A DNA stretch of 20,355 bases. Origin: a virus. Of the stretch, positions 6,173 through 13,734 are shown one piece after another (position 1 is the first letter of the stretch; the number at the start of each line of letters is the position of its first letter). The DNA is taken from IMG/VR virus record IMGVR_UViG_3300025162_000203, positions 1 to 20,355 of that record. The stretch is one strand, 5' to 3'. Under the pieces are notes generated by a model. The model made no database searches. It had not been told where the DNA came from and saw nothing but the letters and a program-made list of their open reading frames with translations. A program made the position numbers and the translations under genes.

Positions 6173-6334
6173 ATGTATAAAGTTACGTACAGAACAGACT
6201 TATCCGAAACTGTAGTTATTGAAACTAAAGAGTTTGAGACATATAGAAGTGCAATGTATTTTGCCACTAAATTTCAAGCTGACGGTCTTATATTAGAGAT
6301 TAAATGGTGTCCAAAAGAAAAGGTTAAATTATAA
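6173..6334 (+). CDS. Small conserved protein between gp55 and gp47 (53 aa)
   Basis: The frame begins with ATG after TAGGAATATATT (weak Shine-Dalgarno AGGA) and reads M-Y-K-V-T-Y-R-T-D-L-S-E, ending W-C-P-K-E-K-V-K-L. The alternating polar and hydrophobic strands plus a central helix (Y-R-S-A-M-Y-F-A-T-K-F) suggest a small alpha/beta domain. Small genes occur at this position in related phages, and the frame fills the gap between two core genes with normal codon use. Function unknown. Confidence 0.65.
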   Translation: MYKVTYRTDLSETVVIETKEFETYRSAMYFATKFQADGLILEIKWCPKEKVKL

Positions 6335-6351
6335 TGATTGGAGATATTTAA

Positions 6352-7422
6352 GTGAAGGTAGCAATAATAACTGATACACATTGGGGTGCAAGAAACGACA
6401 GTTTAAATTTTATAGATTATTATGAAAAGTTTTATCGGGATACTTTTTTTCCAACATTGGATAAAGAAGTCATCGATACAGTATTGATGCTTGGTGATAC
6501 TTTTGATAGAAGAAAATATATCAACTTTGTTACTTGGAATAAAGCTAAAAGTATATATTTTGATCAACTAGCCAAACGAAATATACAAACATATATTTTA
6601 GTGGGTAACCATGATACCTCATATAAAAATACGAATAAAATAAATTCTCCGGACCTATTACTCAGAGAGTATACCAATATTCAGGTCATTGATGAACCCA
6701 CCACAATTGATGTGAAAGATACTGCCATCTGTATGATGCCTTGGATTTGTCCTGAAAATTACAGCGACTCCATCCAAACTATTAAAGAAACCGATGCGGA
6801 AATTTGCATGGGTCATTTAGAAATATCTGGATTTGCAATGCATCGTGGTATGAAATCAGAAGAAGGATTGAGTCGTGATCTTTTTAGAAAGTTTGATATG
6901 GTTTTCAGTGGTCATTATCACCACAGGTCTACTCAGGATAATATCTCGTATTTGGGCAACCCCTACGAACTCACATGGCAAGATCATGGTGATCCTAGGG
7001 GTTTCCACATTTTTGATTTATCTGACCGCACTTTGGAATTTGTGGAAAATACTAACATAATGTTCCATCGTATAGTTTATGACGACAAAGAAAATACAAT
7101 TTCACAAATTACAAGTAAAGATTTATCACAATATAAAAATACTTATGTAAAAGTTGTCGTTATTAATAAAACAAATCCTTACTTATTTGATCAGTTTATG
7201 ATTAACTTATATAACAATGATCCAATTGATGTTACGATTGCTGAGGATTTTGTAGACTTGACAGAAAATCTTGAAGATGATAAAATAGATGAAGCTGAAG
7301 ATACAATTACCATTATCAATAAATTTGTTGATGCTGTTGAATATGAAAACATTGATAATAAAAGATTGAAAAATATTCTAAAAGAATTATACGTGGAAGC
7401 CTTAAACACAGAGCAAGCATGA
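6352..7422 (+). CDS. 47: Recombination endonuclease subunit gp47 (Mre11-like)
   Basis: This is a 356-residue metallophosphoesterase nuclease that pairs with gp46 to resect DNA ends for recombination-dependent replication and host DNA breakdown. The metal-binding motifs are all present: D-T-H-W-G (8-12), G-D-T-F-D-R-R (48-54), G-N-H-D (85-88), G-H-L-E (154-157) and G-H-Y-H-H-R (187-192). The start is GTG, supported by GGAG at 6340-6343, 8 nt upstream. The stop overlaps the gp46 start (ATGATAA), indicating coupled synthesis of the two subunits. The length is close to T4 gp47 (339). The family is secure. Confidence 0.95.
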   Translation: MKVAIITDTHWGARNDSLNFIDYYEKFYRDTFFPTLDKEVIDTVLMLGDTFDRRKYINFVTWNKAKSIYFDQLAKRNIQTYILVGNHDTSYKNTNKINSPDLLLREYTNIQVIDEPTTIDVKDTAICMMPWICPENYSDSIQTIKETDAEICMGHLEISGFAMHRGMKSEEGLSRDLFRKFDMVFSGHYHHRSTQDNISYLGNPYELTWQDHGDPRGFHIFDLSDRTLEFVENTNIMFHRIVYDDKENTISQITSKDLSQYKNTYVKVVVINKTNPYLFDQFMINLYNNDPIDVTIAEDFVDLTENLEDDKIDEAEDTITIINKFVDAVEYENIDNKRLKNILKELYVEALNTEQA

Positions 7423-9146
7423 TAAAGTTTGAAAAAATATTTTGGAAGAATTTTCTTTCAACAGGTGCAGCATTTACAGAAATAGATTTTACAAGATCAC
7501 AAAACACACTTATTATTGGTAACAACGGTGCAGGTAAATCAACAATTCTTGATGCCTTGTGTTTTGGATTATTTGGTAAAGCATTTCGTAAGATCAATAA
7601 ACCGAATTTATTGAACAGTATTAACCAGTCTGACTGTATTGTTCAGGTTGAATTTTCTATTGGAAAAAAGAATTATAAGATAATTCGTGGTATTAAACCA
7701 AATATATTTGAAATTTACTGTAATGGTATACTTGTAAATCAAGATGCTAAAGTAATGGATTACCAAGAACATCTTGAAAAGTTTATTCTCAAATTAAATT
7801 ATAAATCATTTACACAAGTTGTTATTCTTGGGTCGGCCTCATTTGTACCTTTTATGCAACTGTCTGCTTCTGATCGTCGAGCCATTATTGAAGATTTATT
7901 AGATATTCAAATCTTTTCATCTATGAATAGTGTTGTAAAAGAAAAGATGTCGGCAATAAAAGATCAAACACAGAAAAACAAATATGCAATGGATTTGGCA
8001 TCTGAAAAAATAAAGATGCAAAAAGAATCTATTGAAGAACACAAGAAACACAACGAAGAAGAAATTGATAATAAACAAAAAGAAATCCATGCGTCTTTGA
8101 ATCAAACTATCAAGTTAAATAAAGACATTGTATTGATTCAAAAACACATAAATGTATTACAGAGTAACATTTCTGATAAATTATCCATAGAAAACAAAAG
8201 TTCAAAGTTAATTCAAATAGAATCTAAATTAGAAACACGTTTGAAAAAAATTGAAAAAGAGGAGAAGTTTTATGAAGAAAACGACAACTGCCCAACATGT
8301 AAACAAGGTATTGATGACACCTTTAGACATCAACAACTTAGCGGATGCAATAATACAAAAAGAGAAATTAGCCTTGCTATCACAGATATACAAAAACAAA
8401 TTGAAGAGACAAACAAACGTACAGGTGAAATCCAAAAAATAGTTAATAATATTCAAAGTCACAATAATGAAATTGTTAAAAACAATTCAACTATTTCAGC
8501 AATAAATTCTTACATTATAAAAGTTCAAAAAGAAATTAAAGTTTTATCTGATCGTAAAGAAACACTTGAAATTGAAAATAGTAACGCTAAGTTAAAAGAA
8601 TTACGTGAAGAATTAACCTCTCTCATTAAAGAACAAGAGATATTGTCTAGTGAAAAACAATATTATGAATTCGCAGCTTCATTATTAAAAGATGGTGGTA
8701 TTAAAACAAAGATCATCAAACAATACCTGCCAATCATGAATAAATTGATTAACAAATATCTCACAGCAATGGATTTCTTTGTAAATTTCAATATCAATGA
8801 AAATTTTGAAGAAACGATTAAGAGTAGACATCGTGATGAGTTTTCTTACGCTAATTTCTCCGAGGGAGAAAAACAAAAGATTGATATGGCTTTATTATTG
8901 ACATGGAGACAAATAGCCAAACTGAAGAATTCGACAAACACAAATCTATTAATTTTGGATGAAATATTTGATTCTAGTTTAGATACTGCTTCCGTTGAAT
9001 TATTGATGTCCTTATTAAAAGATTTATCTTCAGATACTAATGTTTTTGTTATTAGCCATAAATCTGATCAATTATTTGACCGTTTTCGTTCTGTAATTAA
9101 ATTTGTTAAAAAGAATAACTTTTCTGCAATTGAACATAAAGGATAA
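7419..9146 (+). CDS. 46: Recombination endonuclease subunit gp46 (Rad50-like SMC ATPase)
   Basis: This is a 575-residue SMC-type ATPase. Walker A G-N-N-G-A-G-K-S-T is at 34-42. It is followed by a long Lys/Glu-rich coiled coil, a zinc hook C-P-T-C (Cys291, Cys294), a returning coiled coil, the ABC signature F-S-E-G-E-K-Q near 480, Walker B L-L-I-L-D-E-I-F-D near 510-518, and an H-loop V-I-S-H-K near 547. With gp47 it forms the phage Mre11-Rad50-type complex that processes double-strand breaks. The ATG overlaps the gp47 stop. Length is close to T4 gp46 (560). AAGGA near its end serves as the ribosome-binding site of the next gene, 5 nt downstream. Confidence 0.95.
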   Translation: MIKFEKIFWKNFLSTGAAFTEIDFTRSQNTLIIGNNGAGKSTILDALCFGLFGKAFRKINKPNLLNSINQSDCIVQVEFSIGKKNYKIIRGIKPNIFEIYCNGILVNQDAKVMDYQEHLEKFILKLNYKSFTQVVILGSASFVPFMQLSASDRRAIIEDLLDIQIFSSMNSVVKEKMSAIKDQTQKNKYAMDLASEKIKMQKESIEEHKKHNEEEIDNKQKEIHASLNQTIKLNKDIVLIQKHINVLQSNISDKLSIENKSSKLIQIESKLETRLKKIEKEEKFYEENDNCPTCKQGIDDTFRHQQLSGCNNTKREISLAITDIQKQIEETNKRTGEIQKIVNNIQSHNNEIVKNNSTISAINSYIIKVQKEIKVLSDRKETLEIENSNAKLKELREELTSLIKEQEILSSEKQYYEFAASLLKDGGIKTKIIKQYLPIMNKLINKYLTAMDFFVNFNINENFEETIKSRHRDEFSYANFSEGEKQKIDMALLLTWRQIAKLKNSTNTNLLILDEIFDSSLDTASVELLMSLLKDLSSDTNVFVISHKSDQLFDRFRSVIKFVKKNNFSAIEHKG

Positions 9147-9151
9147 ACAAA

Positions 9152-9730
9152 ATGAGCGAAATAATTAAGTTTAATACAGAAGAACTGGCAAAAGTAAATG
9201 TAGTAAATGTACCAATACAAGTAAAAATATTTAATCTAGTTCCTGAGAATCATCCAATCTTAAAACAAGTATTACCTGAATTTGATTTTTTAAATGCACC
9301 CGTTAATCCAAATGAATTTGCATCATCACTTGTCGAGACTTGTAAAATAAACAAGGGTATTGGTCTATCTGCAAATCAATGTGGTTTTCCTTATCGTGTT
9401 TTTGTTATGGGTGCCAATGATGATTATGTGGCTTTCTTTAATCCTAAAATTATCAATAAATCAGATAACGAAATTCATATGTTGGAAGGATGTTTATCTT
9501 TTCCATTATTAGGTTTAAAGATAACAAGACCAGAAGAAATTCATGTTCAATATCAAGATTTTAATGGTATCACTCGTGAAACTAAATTTGTTGGGCTATC
9601 TGCTCGTTGTTTTCAGCATGAATTATCGCATTTAAATGGACTAACTATGCTGGACGAAACTAAACCGCTGGCACTAAAAACAGGTTTAAATAAACGTAAA
9701 AAAATGGCTAATCGTATTAAAATAAAATGA
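9152..9730 (+). CDS. def: Peptide deformylase
   Basis: This is a 192-residue zinc/iron hydrolase that removes the formyl group from nascent protein N-termini. All three family motifs are present: G-I-G-L-S-A-N-Q (69-76), E-G-C-L-S-F-P (112-118, metal-ligand Cys) and Q-H-E-L-S-H-L-N-G (155-163, H-E-x-x-H with two His ligands). Deformylases are frequent in marine T4-like phages. The gene has a good ribosome site (AAGGA) and opens a run of four overlapping genes: its TGA shares ATGA with the asparagine-synthetase-like gene. It has an N-terminal extension of about 25 residues before the first recognisable strand. A link to the modification genes downstream may be only transcriptional. Confidence 0.92.
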   Translation: MSEIIKFNTEELAKVNVVNVPIQVKIFNLVPENHPILKQVLPEFDFLNAPVNPNEFASSLVETCKINKGIGLSANQCGFPYRVFVMGANDDYVAFFNPKIINKSDNEIHMLEGCLSFPLLGLKITRPEEIHVQYQDFNGITRETKFVGLSARCFQHELSHLNGLTMLDETKPLALKTGLNKRKKMANRIKIK

Positions 9731-10521
9731 TCGATAAATTATTATGTGAAGTAATTGAGAAAGAAAGTGAAGGACATGATGAAGTAGCTATATTGCTTTC
9801 TGGTGGGGTTGACTCAATATCTTGTGCATTAGCAGCTCATCGTATAGGTAAAAAAGTAAACACATATACCTTTCATTTAAATGATCAAATTTCTTATGAT
9901 TCCGCTAAGGCAATTTCTGTATCTCATCAGATGGGCTGGAGATGCGTTGTAACTGATATCCTTACGGATGATATAGAAAATCATTTTAAAACGCTTAGAA
10001 GTGATTTTGAATGCACCAAAAAGACGCATTATGAATGTACTTACCCATTTCTTTACATTTATCCGCAGATTAAAGAAAAAGTAGTAATTTCGGGTGTAGC
10101 CGCTGATGGACATTATGGTGTTTCTAAAAAAGCGTGTATACATTTCAAACAACCAAAATCTTTGTTTGATGAATTTCGTCAGGATTATTTTTCAAATCTT
10201 AATCCAGCAGGCTATCAACAACAATTGTTATTATGTAAAAAATATGATAAAAAATTTATCGCACCGTATTTAAATTCAACCGTTGTTGATTTTTTTAGAC
10301 AATATGATTGGTTTGAATTAAACAAACCATATCAAAAACATCATGTTCGCTCGGCATTCACCGAATTTGAAGAACTTGGTAAAGTTAAACAACATATTAA
10401 CTTACAACTAGGTGCAGGGGTTGACAAAGCATTTGAAAGCCTGTTACAATCTAATGAGATTAATTTTAAAAATAGAAAACGTATGTTGGATGTTTATCGT
10501 GATTGGAATTTATATAAATGA
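9727..10521 (+). CDS. Asparagine-synthetase-like PP-loop ATPase without glutaminase domain
   Basis: This 264-residue protein corresponds to the C-terminal synthetase domain of AsnB-type enzymes. The pyrophosphate loop S-G-G-V-D-S is at 25-30. S-G-V-A-A-D-G-H-Y-G (122-131) matches the S-G-x-G-A-D-E-x-x-G-G-Y motif, with the usual Glu replaced by Gly. It ends with A-P-Y-L-N-S-T-V-V-D-F and L-Q-L-G-A-G-V-D-K-A-F. The family adenylates a carboxylate with ATP and lets an amine attack it. The N-terminal Cys-2 glutaminase domain is absent, so free ammonia or another amine would be the donor. It overlaps deformylase and the cytosine methyltransferase by 4 nt on each side (ATGA), so it is probably made in step with the methyltransferase. 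I infer that it may act on a DNA-borne carboxylate. Plain asparagine or other small-molecule synthesis is the alternative. Confidence 0.75.
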   Translation: MIDKLLCEVIEKESEGHDEVAILLSGGVDSISCALAAHRIGKKVNTYTFHLNDQISYDSAKAISVSHQMGWRCVVTDILTDDIENHFKTLRSDFECTKKTHYECTYPFLYIYPQIKEKVVISGVAADGHYGVSKKACIHFKQPKSLFDEFRQDYFSNLNPAGYQQQLLLCKKYDKKFIAPYLNSTVVDFFRQYDWFELNKPYQKHHVRSAFTEFEELGKVKQHINLQLGAGVDKAFESLLQSNEINFKNRKRMLDVYRDWNLYK

Positions 10522-11765
10522 TAATTGAAAAATATGAACCATATACTGTTGGAGATGTTAAATCTAGTTCTAACCGTAATTTATTTACTGTCATTTCTAC
10601 TTTTGCTGGTGGCGGTGGTTCTTCTACAGGTTATCGTTTGGCTGGTGGTAATGTTCTTGCCATAAATGAATTTGTTGATGAAGCAGTTAAAACATATTCT
10701 TTAAACTTTCCTGATACCAAAGTTATTCCTGGTGATATTAAGAAAATTACTGGCCAAGACTTTTTAAATATAACAGGTTTACAATCTGGTGAACTTGATA
10801 TATTTGATGGTTCACCACCATGTTCGGCATTCTCTGTTTCAGGTAAAAGAGAAAAGAATTGGAAAGGTGCTAAGAAAGATACTCGTGTTTCTTACTTTAA
10901 TGATGATGGTGATCTTGTCCATGAAGGAGAACTGATTGAAAAAACTGGCATTAAAAGTTATTCAGATAATCAAGTTGTAGAAGCAATTGAAGATTTGTTT
11001 TTTGAATTCATTCGTGTTGTTAAAGATATACAACCAAAAGTTATTATTGCCGAGAATGTTAAGGGCATCACAATGGGTGCGGCAAAAATTAAATTGTATG
11101 AATTTCAAAATTCATTTGAAGAATTAGGATATTATGTTACACATCACGTATTAAGTGCAGCAGACTACGGAGTTCCACAAGCAAGAGAAAGATTGTTCTT
11201 TGTTTGTGTAAGAAATGACGTAGCAGATGCGATTGGAATAAATGAAATGACATTGAATAGTCTTTCATATCCAAGATCAACTTCTAAACATATCGGACTA
11301 AGAACCGCAATTCAAGACATAATAAATGATCCTGAAGAAGAAAAGATGTTAGAAGATTTCGTAGAAGGTTCATTTCAGAAAAGATTTTTGAGTTTATTAC
11401 CTTTTAATCCTGAGAAACACACTAAACCATCCGATAAACAATTTACAGGCAAGAATGGACCGAATGAAAAAGGTTCTTGTTTTAATATGATTCGGCCAGC
11501 ACCACATCTTCCAAGTCCTACTCTGACACAACAAGGTCAACAGCGCGGTGTATCTGGTGTATTTCATTATGAAAAGAATCGTAAGTTTACAATTAAAGAA
11601 TTAAAACGTATCATGAGTTTGCCAGAAGACTTTCAATTGACTGGTACATTTGATCAACAAGCAGAACGTTGTGGTCGCATGGTTGCACCTAAGATGATGG
11701 CAGCCTTGGCAACGACAGTATATGAGAATATATTGAAACCGTATAAGGAGTTACAAAATGTCTAA
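10518..11765 (+). CDS. C5-cytosine DNA methyltransferase with Arg in motif X (predicted carboxymethyltransferase)
   Basis: This is a 415-residue Dcm-family enzyme. Motif I is F-A-G-G-G-G-S-S-T-G (29-38). Motif IV is G-S-P-P-C-S-A-F-S (98-106), with nucleophile Cys102. Motif VI is E-N-V (179-181) and motif VIII is Q-A-R-E-R-L-F (221-227). Motif IX is R-K-F-T-I-K-E-L-K-R-I-M-S-L-P-E-D-F (355-372). Motif X is C-G-R-M-V-A-P-K (385-392). The invariant motif X Asn (G-N-x-V-P) is Arg387. In engineered M.MpeI, mutation of this Asn to a basic residue enables use of carboxy-SAM. The CmoA-like gene starts inside this gene's last codons (8-nt overlap). All catalytic motifs are intact, so the enzyme should be active. 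The target sequence cannot be read from the variable region (about 230-350). Ordinary 5-methylation is the conservative alternative. Confidence 0.9.
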   Translation: MIIEKYEPYTVGDVKSSSNRNLFTVISTFAGGGGSSTGYRLAGGNVLAINEFVDEAVKTYSLNFPDTKVIPGDIKKITGQDFLNITGLQSGELDIFDGSPPCSAFSVSGKREKNWKGAKKDTRVSYFNDDGDLVHEGELIEKTGIKSYSDNQVVEAIEDLFFEFIRVVKDIQPKVIIAENVKGITMGAAKIKLYEFQNSFEELGYYVTHHVLSAADYGVPQARERLFFVCVRNDVADAIGINEMTLNSLSYPRSTSKHIGLRTAIQDIINDPEEEKMLEDFVEGSFQKRFLSLLPFNPEKHTKPSDKQFTGKNGPNEKGSCFNMIRPAPHLPSPTLTQQGQQRGVSGVFHYEKNRKFTIKELKRIMSLPEDFQLTGTFDQQAERCGRMVAPKMMAALATTVYENILKPYKELQNV

Positions 11766-12447
11766 ATTCACATTTGCTCAAAGAGAAGAAGGATTTGATA
11801 ATCACATTGAACAGAGTATTCGTGGTTATTCTAATCTAATGCAAGACGTATTAAAAATTTCAGAATACTTTGTTGAAGATAATAGTAATGTTGTTGATAT
11901 TGGTTGTTCAACTGGTAAGATGTTGAAAGCCATGATTAAACAAAACACTTTTGCACCAAAAGCAGATTATATTGGTATTGAAATTGAAGAAGATTTCTAT
12001 CGTGATTTTACAGAAGATGAAATTAAAAATAGCAATCTACATTATTATAGAGGTGATGTTCGTGACTTTGATTTTGGTACAAATAATTGTTCATTGATTA
12101 CGTCAATATTTACATTGCAGTTTATGCAAGAAGATCAACGTCAATCTGTAATTAAACAGATTTATCGTGGATTAAAGAAAGGTGGTGCCTTTATATTTTC
12201 AGAAAAAACAATTGCTGAGAATCCTAAGATTCAAGAGATTCGTACTTTTACTTATTACGATTATAAGAGACAGTTTTTTACGTCTGACGATATTCTTGAT
12301 AAAGAAAAGAAATTGCGTCATATGATGAAATTGAATAATAGAAATGAATTGGTTAGAATGTGTGCAACCGCTGGGTTTGAATTTCAATCCATTGATACGT
12401 TTTGGCAAAATCATGCATTCACTGGGTTTATTGCCATTAAAAACTAA
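11758..12447 (+). CDS. cmoA: CmoA-like carboxy-S-adenosylmethionine synthase
   Basis: This is a 229-residue class I SAM-binding protein that lines up with E. coli CmoA (247 aa) along most of its length. Matching segments: E-Q-S-I-R-G-Y-S-N (CmoA R-S-V-P-G-Y-S-N), V-V-D-I-G-C-S-T-G (45-53), F-T-L-Q-F (118-122), I-Y-R-G-L-K-K-G-G-A-F-I-F-S-E-K (135-150), D-Y-K-R (168-171), and a C-terminal A-G-F ... F-W-Q ... F-I-A-I-K. CmoA converts SAM plus prephenate to carboxy-SAM, normally for tRNA wobble uridine modification with CmoB. No CmoB is seen here; the partner is instead a DNA cytosine methyltransferase whose stop codon it overlaps. CmoA Arg199, which binds the carboxylate, aligns by eye to the Lys184/Lys185 pair, with one gap. 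A generic methyltransferase is the alternative. Confidence 0.82.
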   Translation: MSKFTFAQREEGFDNHIEQSIRGYSNLMQDVLKISEYFVEDNSNVVDIGCSTGKMLKAMIKQNTFAPKADYIGIEIEEDFYRDFTEDEIKNSNLHYYRGDVRDFDFGTNNCSLITSIFTLQFMQEDQRQSVIKQIYRGLKKGGAFIFSEKTIAENPKIQEIRTFTYYDYKRQFFTSDDILDKEKKLRHMMKLNNRNELVRMCATAGFEFQSIDTFWQNHAFTGFIAIKN

Positions 12448-12455
12448 TGGCAATA
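12429..12455 (+). repeat. Strong hairpin over the stop codon of the CmoA-like gene
   Basis: TATTGCCATTA (12429-12439) is the exact reverse complement of TAATGGCAATA (12445-12455), with the loop AAAAC. The gene's TAA stop is the first part of the right arm. No T-run follows, so it is not a standard terminator. It may protect the 3' end of the modification-operon mRNA. Confidence 0.6.
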
Positions 12456-12458
12456 GTG

Positions 12459-12481
12459 AAGTATATGTCTGAAATATACTT
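12459..12481 (+). repeat. Inverted repeat abutting the -35 box of the next promoter
   Basis: AAGTATAT (12459-12466) and ATATACTT (12474-12481) are perfect inverted arms around a 7-nt centre. The right arm overlaps the first two bases of the TTGACA box. Position and symmetry suit an operator, possibly for the winged-helix protein encoded just downstream; this is inferred. Confidence 0.4.
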
Positions 12482-12508
12482 GACATATGCACTATATAAT
12501 GTTATTAT
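12480..12508 (+). promoter_or_regulatory. Sigma70-type promoter of the winged-helix gene
   Basis: A perfect TTGACA (12480-12485), a 17-nt spacer and TATTAT (12503-12508). An exact TATAAT lies at 12495-12500 but is only 9 nt from the -35 box. The start site would fall near 12515, leaving a leader of about 45 nt that contains a small hairpin (CTCGT/ACGAG). Confidence 0.75.
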
Positions 12509-12559
12509 GATTGAACTCGTAATGAAACGAGGAAATTTAACTATGAAAAAGGAATTAAA

Positions 12560-12832
12560 ATGACTAAATTATCCGCAAAACAAAAAATGTTGAACACTCT
12601 TCAAAAAACTGAAGGCTACAACACTTTTACTGTAGAACAAGCACGCCGTCGTTTTGGTGTACAGAACGTTTCAGCCCGTATTGAAGAACTTCGTAAAGAA
12701 GGTCACTGTATCTACACTAATACAAAAACTCTGGAAAATGGTAGTAAAGTTAATTATTACCGTATGGGTAAGCCATCCCGTGAAATGATTAAAACTGCTG
12801 CATTATTTGCTAGTGACACTTTTTACGCTTAA
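12560..12832 (+). CDS. Small winged-helix/HTH DNA-binding protein
   Basis: This is a 90-residue protein. After a helix (K-Q-K-M-L-N-T-L-Q-K) it reads F-T-V-E-Q-A-R-R-R-F-G-V-Q-N-V-S-A-R-I-E-E-L-R-K-E-G, a clear helix-turn-helix. A beta wing follows (C-I-Y-T-N-T-K-T-L, V-N-Y-Y-R-M-G). Proteins of this kind are common and abundant in marine T4-like phages, where they are annotated simply as helix-turn-helix proteins. It has a private consensus promoter, a good ribosome site (AAGGAATTAAA before ATG) and a private terminator, so it is an independent and probably strongly expressed early unit. A palindrome at the promoter suggests self-regulation, which is unproven. Codon use is richer in C-ending codons than its neighbours, consistent with high expression. 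Confidence 0.8.
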   Translation: MTKLSAKQKMLNTLQKTEGYNTFTVEQARRRFGVQNVSARIEELRKEGHCIYTNTKTLENGSKVNYYRMGKPSREMIKTAALFASDTFYA

Positions 12833-12846
12833 TTAGTTTTAAACTT

Positions 12847-12873
12847 ATGGGAGAATGAATCTCCCATTTTTTT
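12847..12873 (+). terminator. Rho-independent terminator after the winged-helix gene
   Basis: ATGGGAGA (12847-12854) and TCTCCCAT (12860-12867) pair perfectly around a 5-nt loop and run into seven T residues (12867-12873). Confidence 0.92.
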
Positions 12874-12893
12874 ATTTTATAATCGGATAGCAA

Positions 12894-13712
12894 ATGGAAA
12901 TTTCAATTAAAACAGAAGACTTAAAAACCAAAAGCATTTTTTGTGCTACACCTATGTACGGTGGTATGAATCACGGTCTTTACATGAAATCATGTTTAGA
13001 TTTGCAAGGTATGTGTATACAGTACGGCATTCAAATCAAATTCTCTTTTCTATTCAATGAATCATTGATTACCCGTGCAAGAAATTATCTTGTTGATGAG
13101 TTCCTACATCGTTCAGATTGTACTCATCTACTATTTTTGGATTCTGATATTTCTTTTAATCCACAAGATGTTATCGCAATGTTGGCCCTTGATAAAGATG
13201 TAATCGGTGCGCCATATCCAAAGAAAGCAATTAAATGGCGTTCAGTTGCTAAAGCACTAGAAAAGAATCCTGGTATTGATCATAGTATGCTTGAGAAAGT
13301 TGCTGGTGATTTTGTCTTTAATCCAGTAAAAGGTACAGCAGAGTTCAATGTATCCGAACCATTATCTGTGCTAGAGATTGGTACTGGTTTCATGATGGTT
13401 AAGCGTGAAGTGTTCACCAAAATGGCAGATCAGTATCCAACAATTCGTTATAAGCCAGATCATGTTGGTCAAGCCAACTTCGATGGTTCACGTTATATTC
13501 ATGCCTTCTTTGATACTGTTATCGATACCAAAGACTCAATCACTGGTGGTGGCTCTGATCGTTACTTGTCGGAAGATTATATGTTCTGTCAGATGTGGCG
13601 TAAAATGGGTGGTGAAATTTTCTTGTGTCCATGGATGAGAACTGCTCATATTGGTACGTATCATTTCCAAGGTGATATGCCAGCCGTGGCAAATTTTGTG
13701 GGTGAAATGTAA
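12894..13712 (+). CDS. Glycosyltransferase-like protein (GT-A fold)
   Basis: This is a 272-residue protein. It begins I-F-C-A-T-P-M-Y-G-G-M, followed by S-L-I-T-R-A-R-N-Y-L-V and then H-L-L-F-L-D-S-D-I-S-F, where D-S-D is the expected metal- and sugar-nucleotide-binding D-x-D motif. V-I-G-A-P-Y-P-K-K and G-T-G-F-M-M-V-K-R follow, then a late S-E-D-Y-M-F-C and H-I-G-T-Y-H-F. This order is typical of GT-A glycosyltransferases common in marine T4-like phages. The acceptor is unknown; surface glycan or glycosylation of modified DNA bases are both possible, and nothing here decides. It lies downstream of a terminator. I see no strong promoter or ribosome site before it beyond a GGATAG segment. Confidence 0.75.
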   Translation: MEISIKTEDLKTKSIFCATPMYGGMNHGLYMKSCLDLQGMCIQYGIQIKFSFLFNESLITRARNYLVDEFLHRSDCTHLLFLDSDISFNPQDVIAMLALDKDVIGAPYPKKAIKWRSVAKALEKNPGIDHSMLEKVAGDFVFNPVKGTAEFNVSEPLSVLEIGTGFMMVKREVFTKMADQYPTIRYKPDHVGQANFDGSRYIHAFFDTVIDTKDSITGGGSDRYLSEDYMFCQMWRKMGGEIFLCPWMRTAHIGTYHFQGDMPAVANFVGEM

Positions 13713-13734
13713 AACACTCGTATGGAGATTGTAG

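Noticed and set aside
12507-12563. 18-codon leader frame before the winged-helix gene
   Set aside because: Its ATG overlaps the -10 box, upstream of the likely transcript start. A shorter in-frame ATG at 12543 gives only six codons.
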